From the NCBI GenBank assembly GCA_947579605.1, contig OX388318.1, positions 10,230,001-10,294,000 on the forward strand: DNA of 64,000 nt, given 5' to 3'. Source of the DNA: Athripsodes cinereus (Eukaryota > Arthropoda > Insecta > Trichoptera > Leptoceridae). Each line of letters starts with the position of its first letter. The stretch's first letter is position 1. A model generated the notes under the pieces. The model did no database searches and had not been told where the DNA came from. It saw only the letters and a program-made list of their open reading frames with translations. Positions 1 through 10,735 of this stretch are shown here, in pieces. The translations under genes were made by a program, and so were the position numbers.

Positions 1-92
1 GAGAAGACAGCTTGCATGTTTTATATGCTGCTGGTCTGCTGGCTACCCCACTTGTGGGATATGCCGTGATGGTATAGTAATAGTATAGTATT
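1..92 (-). repeat. Family A interspersed repeat, 5' part, cut by window edge
   Basis: Reads, on the minus strand, as the 5' part of a repeat family found more than a dozen times in this window (best full copies near 31.5 and 45.6 kb). Diagnostic blocks on this strand are CATCACGGCATATCCCACAA, GTGGGGTAGCCAGCAG and CTGTCTTCTC. No open reading frame, no terminal inverted repeat and no tRNA-like promoter is visible, so the class is unknown. Only the first ~90 bases of the family are present because the window begins here. Confidence 0.75.
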
Positions 93-544
93 ATTTATTT
101 TACACACTCCTTTGATAGTATGGTTTGATATTTTGGATGTTCCCATTTCGCATTCTCTACACACCCTAAAAGGGAATATAAGAAGCGGGGCTAATATTCT
201 AAATTTATTATTTTACTAAATTCAGTGGTCAATAGAATTAATTTCTTATAAAATAAATAAAAAAAACATAACATAAAATAACCTTTAGTGTACAATTTAA
301 TAAGGCAATTTCTGACAATCGACTAGTTTTCACTGATTTGAAAAAATGCTATGTTGAAATTACGTTATTTATGTGTAGTTTATTATATATTTAGTTTGAT
401 TAAATTTATTCAAAAACTGTGTCTTTCACTTTATTTATGACAAGCGTATGTAACCCGGCATCGCTCGGGTTTAATTAAATAGAAAACCTTGCAAATACAT
501 GGGTTAAAACAACAAAATCTTATTGAAAAAAAAAACGGAGTAAG

Positions 545-1370
545 CACTTACGTGGATAAAAGAAGTAAAAAGCTCTCCCCAATGAGAAAACTTAATTTTT
601 GACTCCCTACATGCCCATAGCTTAGTAACAATAAATAGGTAGGTACCTACATCATAAAAAGCATTGCAAATCTCTAAATGAAAAATCTTGAAGTTTGATA
701 ACTCACATGCCCATATTTAGGTAAAAAAAATAGGTAGGTACCTACATCGAAAAAAGTGCTGAAAAACTCTTCCCAATGAAAAATCATGAAGTTTGATACC
801 TCACATGCCCATACTTAGGTAAAAAAAATAGGTAGGTACCTACATCGAAAAAAGTGCTGAAAAACTCTTCCCAATGAAAAATCATGAAGTTTGATACCTC
901 ACATGCCCATACTTAGGTAAAAAAAAATAGGTAGGTACCTACATCGAAAAAAGTGCTGAAAAACTCTTCCCAATGAAAAATCATGAAGTTTGATACCTCA
1001 CATGCCCATATTTAGTTAAAAAAAATAGGTAGGTGCCAACATCGAAAAAAGTGCTAAAAACCTCTTCCCATTGAAAAATCTTGAAGTTTGACACCTCAGA
1101 TGTTCACATTTATGTAAAAAAATAATAAGTAGGCACCTACATGGAAAAAAAAGTACTAACAACCTCGTCCCGATGAAAAAGCTTGAAGTTAAGAAATTCC
1201 ACATATTGGTAGGTACCTACATGGAAAAAGTGCTAAAAACCTCTTCCAAATGAAAAATATGTGAGCTCGACACCTCGAAAGCTCATATTTTATTTAGAAA
1301 AATAGGCGGGTACCTACGTGCAAAAACTACTAAAAACCTCATCTTAATGTAAAAACTCGAAGATTGTCAT
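545..1370. repeat. Minisatellite, ~98-bp unit, about eight units
   Basis: Head-to-tail units start near 590, 677, 775, 873, 972, 1070, 1172 and 1244. Each unit has the blocks AATGAAAAATCATGAAGTTT, CACATGCCCATA, AATAGGTAGGTACCTACATC and AAAAAGTGCT. The spacing is 98-99 bp in the middle units, which are nearly identical, and irregular at both ends, where units are diverged or shortened. That is the pattern expected of unequal exchange homogenising the centre of an array. Each unit carries the 12-bp palindrome GTAGGTACCTAC or a mutated form. No coding potential. Confidence 0.9.
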
Positions 1371-1379
1371 CCCAAATTT

Positions 1380-2160
1380 CTATAAGAAAAAAAGGGTAAA
1401 CATCCCTTTTCGTGAAAAAATTGTAGTCACATAAATGTTAAAATATTATAATTGTCCACATTCGAATTTGTATTTTTGGTTTGCAGTGCATAAATGGGTA
1501 TTTGCTATGAAATTAAAAAAAGTCAAGAATAAATTGTCATATAAGTATTTACTCTTTATTCCCAAAAAACCTTAAAAATGGATTATCTGCATCCTTCAAT
1601 ATTTCAGAATATTTTACTATCAAATATTTCATAATTTATGTAAAAAATATTAGGTGAAAATAAATAGGTTCCCACTCATTGAAAATCATTTAACATTGTT
1701 TATGGATCTTATAGGTAAAACTATTATTATTCTACAGTATAGTTTTCTATGGTTTCATAATGTCTTCCATTATGAAAATAGCCCAATATGTCAAAAATAT
1801 GCAATTTTTATTCACGTAATTCAAGAGCTTTTCTCATTAGCAAACACGATATTTTATTACGAAAATAAACCCTAAATATTTAGTTTCAGAATTGTTGTAT
1901 TTATTGTTACATCCATTTTGATATTAATTCAATACAATGAAAAATGTTTGACTGTGAATATTGCTATTTACTAAATCTTGCATTAATTTTACATACATTT
2001 TGTTGCTAATTTTGTGACATGGTCGCATTAAAATTAAAATATCTTTATCAATACGTAAGATATTTAAAATGTTTTTAGCCTTAAACCTGCCCAGAAGATG
2101 AGACCTTGTATAGAGTGTATTATTTTACTTCGGTCTTTCCTAATTTCTGAGTCCATTAAG
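1380..2160. other. A+T-rich sequence, no gene seen
   Basis: Only short chance ORFs (up to 73 codons, all low-complexity) occur. I see no splice-site pair, promoter or repeat of a known class here. Confidence 0.6.
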
Positions 2161-2162
2161 GA

Positions 2163-2203
2163 CATACGTACATACATACATACATACATACATACATACA
2201 TAC
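2163..2203. repeat. (CATA)n microsatellite
   Basis: About ten copies of CATA in a row with one imperfect unit at the left end. Confidence 0.95.
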
Positions 2204-2700
2204 GAACGGACTCAAATATTTATGTGTGGATTGAAATAATTGAAAATAAATAAAAGTGAGTTTTATAAAATAAAAATTCTTCTTTAAAAAGTTTATTTTA
2301 TTCAATCAATACTTACTTCATTTCAAAACAGTGTAGAGTGAGATGTGTCGGTACAGAACATTTTCAAGAGATTCAAAAAAGTTTTAGAAAATATATTATG
2401 TACTAACTGAAAATGCTTAACAAGTCATTATTTTACTTTTTCAGCAAATGTTTCAATCAGGTTGTGAAACTTTTAAAGATATTTTCAAATTGGTTGTTTA
2501 ATGTTAACAAATATTTTTGTATTACAAAAATTAATATAACGATTTTTCTTTTACAACTTTATTGAAGAAAAGCTTTTGATTATTGAAGTCAACGAAAAAT
2601 ATCAGTTTAAAAGTAAGGGTTGTTTATTGAGCTGACGTTTATTGAGTAAAACTCCACATTAATTTATAGAAACAAACATTTGTATTTGTTAATATTAGTA

Positions 2701-2768
2701 ACCTGGTTTCGGCCAAAGTTTTGACTATGCCAAGAGTTTGACAACGACTTTGTGAGTCGAAACCAGGT
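2701..2768. mobile_element. 68-bp miniature TIR element with 5-bp target duplication
   Basis: The ends are exact 11-bp inverted repeats, ACCTGGTTTCG and CGAAACCAGGT. They are flanked by the direct repeat TAGTA (2696-2700 and 2769-2773). The inside has no ORF. The combination of inverted ends and a short target duplication supports a non-autonomous DNA element. The superfamily is not assignable; a 5-bp duplication is not typical of hAT (8) or mariner (TA). Confidence 0.6.
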
Positions 2769-3004
2769 TAGTATTTTTAATAAATAAAGTAAAACTCAAA
2801 ACAGGTTGTTAGTTTTCATAAATTAAGGAGTGATTATAATTTTGTCTAAAATTATGTGGCATTTTATCACATTTGTATTAAATTGTACCTATAGCGTTTC
2901 TGTTTAGTTGAAACTATAAAACATTCATAAAAAACGAGATTTTTTTTCAATTTTCGTCTAAGATCTGGTGTAGGAATTGTTTCCTACTATAGGAATTATT
3001 TCCT

Positions 3005-3190
3005 AGAATAGGTTCGCCTACAAGACGAACCCGGAGCGTGTGACTGTGGTGTAGCACAGACCATGCTACACTTGTTGGACTATCCATTTTGCTCTACACT
3101 GTCACATGCACTATGGAGGAAATTTATGACGCATCTCCACCTGCTTTACGTTTTGCACAGTGCTGGAGATCAGTTTGGTTGGTTTTTTGA
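3005..3190 (+). mobile_element. LINE fragment with C-terminal Cys/His motif
   Basis: In the frame starting at 3014 the sequence reads RLQDEPGACDCGVAQTMLHL followed by LDYPFC. The pattern CxC..QTMxHLL..C is the cysteine/histidine motif that lies after the reverse transcriptase domain in several non-LTR retrotransposon clades. The flanking frame is A+T-rich and decayed. The piece is isolated and has no target duplication that I can see. A chance match is possible but the spacing of C, H and C and the QTM..HLL context argue against it. Confidence 0.5.
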
Positions 3191-3306
3191 GTTTCGATAC
3201 GATAAATAATAAAAAAAATAGAAAATGAGACCACTTCATTTATTTTACAGCGTGGAAAAACTACTAAATCTATAAAAAAAATCAATTAGAATTTCATCTA
3301 TAAGCA

Positions 3307-3440
3307 TAGGGAGACCTTATAAGAGATAGGCGGATGATACAGTACTAGTAGTGGGACTTGATAAGGTTCGTGTAGCTTGATATAGATGGAAATGGAGAGT
3401 TTTGACAGGGCTATATTTAGCAGTGAAAGGACAATGTTAA
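3307..3440 (+). mobile_element. LINE reverse transcriptase remnant (ADDTVLVV) and tail
   Basis: The frame from 3318 reads YKR, a stop, then ADDTVLVVGLDKV, which is the palm-domain metal-binding motif YADD with the tyrosine codon changed to TAG. About 60 bases further on, GGGCTATATTTAGCAGTGAA resembles the 3' terminal codons of the AYIQQ-ending LINE family seen at 33.6 and 40.5 kb. In an intact LINE these two parts lie hundreds of codons apart, so a large internal deletion is implied. Dead copy. Confidence 0.45.
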
Positions 3441-3934
3441 GTTTTACTAAGCAATAACGAACACTGGTAATAATCTACCAGAAAATCCTAAATAATTTTT
3501 ATTGTTATGTTTTAAATACTATGTTTCTTTAAACAAAATGTATATTATATTCTATTAAACTATGTAACTATTTTATTTTGTATAAAAGCTTAAAGATGTA
3601 AAAGTATGTAAAATATGTATTTATAAATAAAATTAATGAATCTATACACAACAGAGATGTTTTAAATTATATGACCGTAGGGTTAATATTGTTGCACGAG
3701 AATATTGTGGAAGTGAAAATAGAAAAAAAATGACTAAATTAAGTAGAGTATTATGTCTACAGTAACTATGTAGGTATATGTTTGAATACAAAAGTCAACA
3801 AGTCTGGAGAGGAGATGATTTTAATTTCCGAAAAATGTTTCTCACCCTTGCATAGTGTTCTGTGTTTTGTTTTGAATGTTTGGAATGTACAAAATAATAA
3901 TAATTCGTAGCTGGTAAATACAAAAGAAGACGAA

Positions 3935-4000
3935 GACGTGATATTGTATGAGCCTGACCGAAATAAAGACGTGATATTGTTTGAGCCTGACCGAAAAAAG
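3935..4000. repeat. 33-bp tandem duplication
   Basis: Two units beginning GACGTGATATTGT and containing GAGCCTGACCGAAA, differing at a few bases. A third, degenerate half-unit follows near 4027 (CTCGATATTGT). Confidence 0.85.
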
Positions 4001-4231
4001 ATTTTTTGCTGAAATCAAAACCGAAACTCGATATTGTTTTTTTGGTTTTCGACCAATCATAAATAACGTAACATAGGTACATAATGGACAATTAACATAG
4101 ATCGAGCTAGTCAAAACACTAAGATATGAATCTTGTATTATGGGTACTAGCGCGAAGATACACATAAACACCAAACACATACATAATACCCAGATGCAGG
4201 ACAATTTCAAAAAATACTATTTTTCATTTTG

Positions 4232-4290
4232 CCTTGATTAAGAATCGAACACGGAACCTCATGACTCATAAGCAAGAGCGTTAGCATTTT
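4232..4290 (-). mobile_element. tRNA-derived SINE head, degraded
   Basis: On the minus strand the segment reads TGCTAACGCTCTTGCTTATG, then GAGGTTCCGTGTTCGATTCT. The second block contains a good internal B box (GTTCGATTC) and the first resembles an A-box region of a tRNA. The acceptor stem is not complementary, so this is not a working tRNA gene. No 3' body or A tail is recognisable. Confidence 0.45.
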
Positions 4291-4299
4291 TAATTGAAA

Positions 4300-6025
4300 A
4301 TCAAACCCAATATTAAAATTTTCTTAAATATTTTAGATTTCTATTTATACAGCCACGATATATTCCGCAAATAACCTAGTCAGTAGTTCAATTGCATCAT
4401 GCAGGTGGTCCTCTCCGTGCCAATGAAATATGTTTTTGTTCAATGACTAAAATTTTTAAGATGTTGAATGCAGTTTACAAATTGAATTCTTTTGTATTCA
4501 GGCAACCGATGTTGAGTGAGAAGAGAAAAATTGAATTTAACATTAGATATGGAAATATATGAATTTTCATTGTTTTGTAATGTCAAACTCATTTTATGAT
4601 TGACAAAACGTATGGAACTGTAGTCAGAATTTCGGTCTCTGGTTAGGTATTGTATAATACTTATATCATACAGTAGGGTGTGCAATGTTCGACATCCAAA
4701 AAACACTAAACGCTGAGCTCGTGCGCCTCATTAAAATAATTTAACAAGGAGTATTATTGTACATGTGTGTTGATTAAGAAATGCCATTTTTTTCCTAAAA
4801 AATGATAAAATTTGATGTGTACATGAATATCTAAATATGTAAATAATCATGAACAGAAATTCTTTAAAATTTTAGATTAATAACAAGAGAAATTGAGTCG
4901 GTTTATTTCTACACAGCTTGAGAAAAAGAGAAACAGATAAAGTAAATTTTAAACGAGCGTTCTATTTTTAAAGATTTGTATTTTGTATTTGACGTGTAAG
5001 GATTGTTATTTTGTAAATATTGGAAGTGGAAAATAATGTTTTAAGACGTTTACGAAAAACATAAATAGCAGTTTATATTGATTCCTGGAACGTCTAGATT
5101 AAGCTTGATTTCGTAGAAGCCGTTTTAATATTAAATTTATTGAATATTCTGTGCTTCAGATTATAAATATGAAATGAGGATGTAAGATAATATTTTATTG
5201 TTCTCATATTTGATATTTTATATTTTAATATCTGTCAAGAACAGTTCGTGTGCAGCAAAACAAAGTAATTATTTGTTAAAAATAAACAGTCTGCTTGATT
5301 AGAGATTTGCACACTGGACTGCCATCTCAAAAACCATAAATTAGTGGGGACCGCCAGGACATCCATAAAGCAAGACGGTGAACTGGCTAACAAAAACACG
5401 GCAACGAAGCCCACATGGGTGAAGCCGTACATATATATAGGGCCATATGAAAAGTAAAAGTAAAGTGAAGTCAGTATTGCTCTCGTTTCTTTATGAATGA
5501 ACATCAGGGCGAGGAAAACTTTGCAATGCATACTATGCAATGGCATCAGCTATATATTTGGGCAAAAAATAAACACAGAATTCATAGACGGACGAAAACA
5601 AAATAAAAACAAAAAAGAAACAAAATAGCATGATACAAAACAGAACGTGAAGGATCTGAGTGAGATGGAAAATAATAATAGTAATATATGCAGATAGGGT
5701 GTTAGAGTGAGATGGATTTATTATAGCTGAAATGAAAAGAGGTGAAGAACTGGGGTGATGCCATGTTTAAAATGACATTGTAAGGTTTCAACATGTTATG
5801 ATATGCAAGCATTATGGATTCTGAAGAAGCATTATATTATGGAGGGTACAAACATTCACCCACACATTGTACAAGTACTAAAACAAATCTATATAAAACT
5901 ACATACACACATAAATATTTTTAAAAAATTGCTTTAATTTGTCTTTATTGTAAATTTTAATTTATAAATTTTTGGGTTTAAAAAGAAATTTGAAAAAATA
6001 TGCCAGTAATCAAAGTGTATTAAAA
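4300..6025. other. A+T-rich sequence, no gene seen
   Basis: Holds only chance ORFs. The stretch 5280-5560 is somewhat richer in G+C and keeps a 103-codon minus-strand ORF, but it resembles no family that I know and has stops in all plus frames. Confidence 0.5.
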
Positions 6026-6029
6026 TTTT

Positions 6030-6155
6030 GACAAATCTTGCAATGAGGTACGCCACCAATTCCGAATGTCCTTTGGTGGCTCGGAGATGAAAACCATTAT
6101 ATTCTTTATTTGTAATAAATTCTGTGGCTACCCCATTAATGAGAGATGCTGTGAT
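6030..6155 (-). repeat. Family A repeat, partial and diverged
   Basis: Carries the family blocks on the minus strand, GGTGGCGTACCTCATTGCA-like and TATCACAGCATCTCTCATTA-like, with the middle shortened. It is weaker than the copies at 23.3, 31.5 or 45.6 kb. Confidence 0.5.
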
Positions 6156-6609
6156 AGATTGAATATAAATTTTAAGTAAAAATGATAAAAAACGGTGGCC
6201 AAGAGAGTGTTGTTTTTCATTGACAAGATTCTCTTATCATTCCAAAACAAAAGAGACAGAAATACTGAAGAAAGGAGTAAATGAAATGATACGTTTTTCT
6301 GATGATGTACATTCAAGTATAAAATATATTTTATAGAAAATAACATACCCATTGTATAAATAGTTGTGCATTTGAGCGATGTTTTCTTCACTGGAATGTA
6401 TTGAAGGATTTTATAAAGAAACGTTTAAATGTGTAGGTATTCAGAATAGACTGAGATGATATAAAAATTTAATCACTAGCTAAATACGATGCAACTATTT
6501 CGGATGTTGTTTTCTTAGAAATAGTTTATTAAAAAAGAGGACCGTATAAATTAAGGGTAATTAATTTTGTATTGAGGAAAAAATGATAATTATCTTTGAT
6601 TATTGTCGT

Positions 6610-6835
6610 TATCACGTCGCTTCTCTTGCGGGATAGGTAGAAAGAATCAATCGTCTCTAACTCCAGCATACACTTTTGGTTCCGTCACTGTTATGCAATT
6701 CCTCATTCATGCTCTCTACGTAGTGTGTTCACAACTCACAATAATGTCCATCTTGTAGTATTTGGTTTATGTGGTCTTGCTATTTAATCCTCGGACGGCC
6801 ACGTCTCCGAGCACCATTTATTATTATTTAGATTG
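6610..6835 (-). mobile_element. LINE 3' end, 'YPTW' family, degraded
   Basis: The minus strand reads GARRRGRPRIK, a stop, QDHINQILQDG, then decayed sequence with SMNEELHNSDGTKS, and ends RRLILSTYPARE. This order matches the C-terminal region of the copy at 30.8 kb (GCGRPRTTWLNHVDQILKNG ... WRSVLSAYPTW). Three in-frame stops make it a dead fragment. It is 5'-truncated just before GRPR, the usual state of LINE copies. Confidence 0.65.
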
Positions 6836-6839
6836 ATAG

Positions 6840-7720
6840 ATATTCGTCATAGAATAATACATAATAATATAAGGTAGAATAGTTAAGTAAGAATGTTATA
6901 TAGGGGGTATGGGTGGGAGAATTACGTCAAGCGATTTCTTTATCGTGTTACCTGTTCAATGAAGAACGTGATTTAGTTACGTCTTCGGATATGCAGCAGG
7001 AAGAACGCTATTGAGAAATATTATTACTACTACCATGTACTGTTGAAGAATTTTACGATCAAACGCCTTTTTCAGATGATGAAGAATGGATATAGTAATA
7101 AAATATCTACCTTCATAGGTACTGATATTAGAAAATTTTATTATAATATTTTTCAGTAGAATAGATTGATGCAAGTTGTTGAATACTGTAGTGTGGTGGC
7201 TATTGTTGATTACGTGAGAATAAAATCATTCTGCCGTGAATTATTACTTGTACCCACGATGGAATAAAGTGTTTTGTGGTGGATGAAAGGTGTGCACGAT
7301 GATATTCGTGGCGAAAAAGGCACAGCAAGAATTTTCCTTCAACAAATTCTAAGGAAATATGTTTCCAAGTATATTATTGACATATTTTACTTGTGACTAG
7401 AAGGCATTCGATCGTGACTAGAATATGAATGTGATATATACCTACTTACATTTTTAGTACTTAATTAAGATATCATTGTATTATCGACAACAGGTGTGGC
7501 AACCAGTAAACTTACTACATTTGATGAGATATCTTCTATATGGATTTTTAAATTTAATAGGTATAAAATGGTGATGGGGATACAGATATCTGTGAACAAA
7601 TTTGTTCCATTCATGTGGTAGTCAGAAAATCTTAGTAATCGTTTATCGTTCAGAACATTCTTTTTATTATAAGTAGATAGGTTTGTAGATATTTTTAATA
7701 AAAATAAAAACTAGGCAACC
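6840..7720. other. A+T-rich sequence, no gene seen
   Basis: No ORF beyond 65 codons and no repeat that I can place. Confidence 0.55.
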
Positions 7721-7724
7721 TTTT

Positions 7725-7975
7725 TCAAAGATGCGCCGTTTTGTAGAAAAATCATCGCAAGGGTCCATTCACGAATTATAATACCTCCTTAACAATAGGG
7801 TCTTTTACCCTGCCTTGAACACCTCCACACTCTCCAGAGTTTGCAAATCATATGGACTTTTGTTCCACAGCATCGGACCTACTACACAGAAGGTACGGTC
7901 AACGTTGTAAGCCAGACCCCCTCTACTGACCTCTACGCAGCACCCAGTCGCGTGCCTGCCATACATGCAAAAAAG
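7725..7975 (-). mobile_element. L2/CR1-like LINE 3' end fragment
   Basis: From about 7967 the minus strand encodes MYGRHATGCCVEVSRGGLAY followed by NVDRTFCVVGPMLWNKSPYD and LQTLESVEVFKAG, then a stop. The pattern of a phenylalanine-rich block, WN.SP..L and a terminal FK is the C-terminus of L2/CR1-type LINE proteins; compare RAAAPSVWNRLPTDLR in the 42-kb copy. The sequence after it (GCGCC near 7730 on the plus strand, CAAGGG near 7758) matches the 3' end of the related copy at 50.5 kb. Truncated and inactive. Confidence 0.65.
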
Positions 7976-8797
7976 CACAGCATGCCCATAGAATCTATGA
8001 AGAAAATATAGAAATCATCAAAAACTAGTTTGAATTTGCCGCCAAACATTTCGTTGCAAAGAGAACAATTCACAAAAATATTCGCAGCAAATATACAATT
8101 TTTGTAAGTTTTAGAGTTTTTATCAAAAGTGCGTACTATTTGTATTGAAGTGCGTGTACAATCGATACGTTATTTTGACTTTTTTTAATAAAATCCAGTA
8201 ATTTACCGTGATAGCTAAATTAATGGAATAGTAAGTTATTGCTTTATACGTAGCATCTGTTCTCAACTAACACACACTTAAATTTTAGTGTGAATACGTA
8301 GTAGGCAATGACGCGCCATACATGTGTATTATCGGGTATGTTTGGTTGTATGTGTGCAATCTTAAGGACAAAATAAGCAAGCTTGCACGAAGAACGTTTG
8401 GGTGCATAATGTACCTATATGAGTATGTTTTGATTTGTATTGGTTGTGTGATGATTGTGTGAGTCGTGCGTAACGTACTAGGCAGTTAAAAATAATTTGA
8501 AGGTAGATACTATGTGCAACCGCTAATAGTTTTTAGACTTGAAACGTTCTTCATAAAGGATTGATTAATATTATGATGGATGCGCGAGACAAAATAAATT
8601 GTATAGTAATTACGACATTTAACTTTAAAGTTACTTACATACTTAAAAATAGTATTTATTTGTATCGCAGACTTCTTGTATTTTATTTATTTATATTAAG
8701 GACCCATGAAGTCTTTGGCAAACAATAGATCTCCCACTAAAGTTTTTAAGTCTTTTAAGAGACATCGAATATAAACCATTTAATATCTTAAATTCAG

Positions 8798-8892
8798 CAA
8801 AGGGGTACGTCAACCATTCTGGATTTCTTATTTATTTCATTTTTTTTATTATAACGAATGTAAGACCAACATGAAAAGCCTAGTCCCGTCTC

Positions 8893-8950
<58 letters not shown>
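8798..8950 (-). repeat. LINE 3'-UTR-like fragment plus (AT)n tract
   Basis: The minus strand contains CGGGACTAGGCTTTTCATGT, a block repeated at 9.2 kb. It is followed on the plus strand by an uninterrupted (AT)n run, 8897-8950. The short piece 8800-8825 also recalls family A. Confidence 0.6.
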
Positions 8951-8954
<4 letters not shown>

Positions 8955-9116
8955 GACTGTATGATCTAATTTTCATTCGAAATGCATGTGCAACATGCAT
9001 TCCATTAATCCAATCTGCATGTTTTGGTGACAAGCCGTGCCTCGTCCCGTATGCAAAGGAAAGAGCCAAGTCTCTGCCAGACTGTACGCAGTGAAATGGA
9101 GTAAAACATTCATCTC

Positions 9117-9400
9117 ATATATATATATATATATATATTATATTATTCTCAAGGACGTCCACTCGTTTGCGAGTAAAATAGTATATTTGTACAAAGCATT
9201 CCCGATGTGAAAAGCCTAGTCCCGCCACTGGCAGCACCACAAGACTATTGACAGAGTCAGTGTTAGCAGAACTTGGTGATTTTTGCCTTTCCTTTTTCAG
9301 AAATGCAGAACTCCGAGATGAACAACGGTCCTATGCCATGTAGTGCCTTGAACATAGTACGAATTACCGAAGAATACCAGCTTAAGGGTAGAGTGATTTT
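9117..9400 (-). mobile_element. LINE 3' end with palindromic terminus
   Basis: On the minus strand, GGCGGGACTAGGCTTTTCAC leads to ACTCGCAAACGAGTGGACGT and CCTTGAGAATAATA, then an (AT)n run at 9117-9140. The palindromic CTCGCAAACGAG block and CCTTGAGAA tail recur at 22.1 kb in the other orientation, so this is the 3' terminus of a dispersed retroelement. The upstream part (9245-9400 on the minus strand, KALHGIGPLFISEFC) is probably its decayed coding end. Clade not determined. Confidence 0.55.
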
Positions 9401-9404
9401 TTTT

Positions 9405-10075
9405 AATAAAAAAACTGGCTATTTAATTACAATTTAATAAGAAGGGAGAATTTGAGTCTCTTTTTAATCCCAAACATCAGGAATGTGTATGATATATACA
9501 TAGATAATATATCTATCTTCATCATATTTGATATTTGAAAATGCATAAAATTTAATGAAATTCACGTTCAAAGCGTTAGTCAACTTTCATTTCAAATTCG
9601 TTTAAATAACTTAGTGAAACGTCTGAAGAACATCTTTAGTATGACGATATCATTACTATTTTTTATCTTTTTTCATGAATGTAATCTCCAGGGACGAGTT
9701 AAGGGTGTTTTAAAATGCTGACAATGCGTCTTTGTTGAAAAATTCATTTTTAAACAACCTATTCAAATAATATTATGTATTATAGGGATGTAAGTGTGAT
9801 TTTATCGTGCTGTTTTTAATGTTTGAAAAATGTTGCATACACACATTTTATCCCTAGGGGGTAGACACGAGTATCGAACATCATACATTGGTACACTAAA
9901 TATTGTTTTAATGTTTTCTAAATTCTCCAAAATAAAATTGATCTCTCACTCATTACAGTACGTATTTAAGTTACGAAGATATTTGGGCTTTCCTATAAAC
10001 TCATGTTCTGTTTTTTTTTCATGATATTCTGTTTATATTATAATTCATTGATAAAATTTGTAGAATATATTATGT
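9405..10075. other. A+T-rich sequence, no gene seen
   Basis: Nothing supportable apart from one 64-codon chance ORF. Confidence 0.55.
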
Positions 10076-10079
10076 TGTA

Positions 10080-10128
10080 GAAGGGAGGAGGGGAGGAGGC
10101 AGAGTGCCAATAAGATGGAGCGACCAAA
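10080..10128 (+). mobile_element. LINE C-terminal scrap (RVPIRWSDQ), interrupted
   Basis: The plus strand reads EGRRGGGRVPIRWSDQ. The same block, GRVPARWSDQ, is on the minus strand at 13.1 kb, where it continues into the rest of the family's C-terminus. Here it stops abruptly after the GACCAAA codons and meets the (ATT)n tail of the minus-strand L2-like element, which suggests that element inserted at this point. A possible continuation lies at 10.91-11.06 kb. Confidence 0.55.
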
Positions 10129-10208
10129 TTAATATAATAATAATAATAAAAAGATGATTTGTATTTGGCGCTGTTTAATGTTCCCTGACCATCTCAAGAG
10201 CGCCGTGG
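10129..10208 (-). mobile_element. L2/CR1-like LINE 3' terminus with (ATT)n tail
   Basis: The minus strand reads CACGGCGCTCTTGAGATGGT, AGGGAACATTAAACAGCGCC and then an A/T triplet tail (10128-10152 on the plus strand, TAATAATAATAA). This is nearly the same as the end of the full relic at 42.75-42.83 kb (CACGGCGCCCTTGAGATGGT, GATCATTAAACGGCGCC, ATTATTATT). Only the last ~60 bases of the LINE are present, and they are joined 5' to the calexcitin-like pseudogene. See the finding on chimeric retrocopy. Confidence 0.8.
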
Positions 10209-10212
10209 CTTT

Positions 10213-10735
10213 TTAGTTAAGTTGGAAGCATCTTCTAGGTCAAACATGAAGTTCATGTAACGGTGCTTCCACTGCAAAGGACTCTCCATCTTTATTGGCA
10301 TCAGTTCTCTGCCTCAGGCCATCCCATATCTTAATCATGGTGTCGTACGTCTCTACGTTTTTGGGATGACTCTGGGGATATCCACGAAGAGTGCAGATTT
10401 TCTCAATAGCCGACTCGAAGTCCTTCTTTTCGAGCGTTCGACTTTGGTTGACATCAAAGAAAACGTTGGAGACATAGAGAAGCTTCTTCTTACGGAGATC
10501 TGAGATTGGCATCGTGGTAGACAAAACAGTATTTTTGTCTCTTTCACCCGCTGTGTTGTTGCGAGTAGTCGGTGTTGTTATCCTTCTCTGTTACACTACT
10601 GGACATACACTGATCACTACACGCTGGCACTTGTATAGAGTGATTCCCGGAAGGGGTCGATTTTTTTAACACATGGTTTGGCAATAGAAGCGGGAATGTA
10701 ACACAAAATGATGACTTGTTAGAGTTTTGAAGAGA
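10213..10735 (-). pseudogene. Calexcitin / sarcoplasmic Ca-binding protein retropseudogene
   Basis: From an ATG at 10522-10524 the minus strand encodes MSTTMPISDLRKKKLLYVSN, VFFDVNQSRTLEKKDFESAI and on to DGLRQRTDANKDG. This is the N-terminal half of the calexcitin/SCP family of EF-hand proteins, cytosolic calcium buffers of insect muscle and nerve. EF-hand 1 is DVNQSRTLEKKD, with the conserved loop glycine replaced by arginine. A second loop begins DANKDGE and is then broken: the frame shifts and the sequence jumps to QWKHRYMNFMFDLEDAS, skipping roughly 25 codons of the family. After DAS the family stops, and 14 bases later L2-like LINE sequence begins. About 95 uninterrupted codons without introns, the internal deletion, the lost glycine and the LINE tail all point to a processed, dead copy. 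The part upstream of the ATG (10525-10735) may be 5' UTR; its end is a guess. Alternative: a real first exon, which the LINE junction makes unlikely. Confidence 0.75.

Noticed and set aside
8794..9069. 91-codon minus-strand ORF with a YIYIYI run
   Set aside because: The run is the translated (AT)n microsatellite; the rest is LINE 3' UTR-like.
9301..9387. Exon-like ORF after CCTTTCCTTTTTCAG, starting MQNSEMNNGPMPCSALNIV
   Set aside because: The segment is contiguous, on the other strand, with a LINE 3' end (GGCGGGACTAGGCTTTTCAC), so it is more likely decayed LINE sequence. The donor site is weak.
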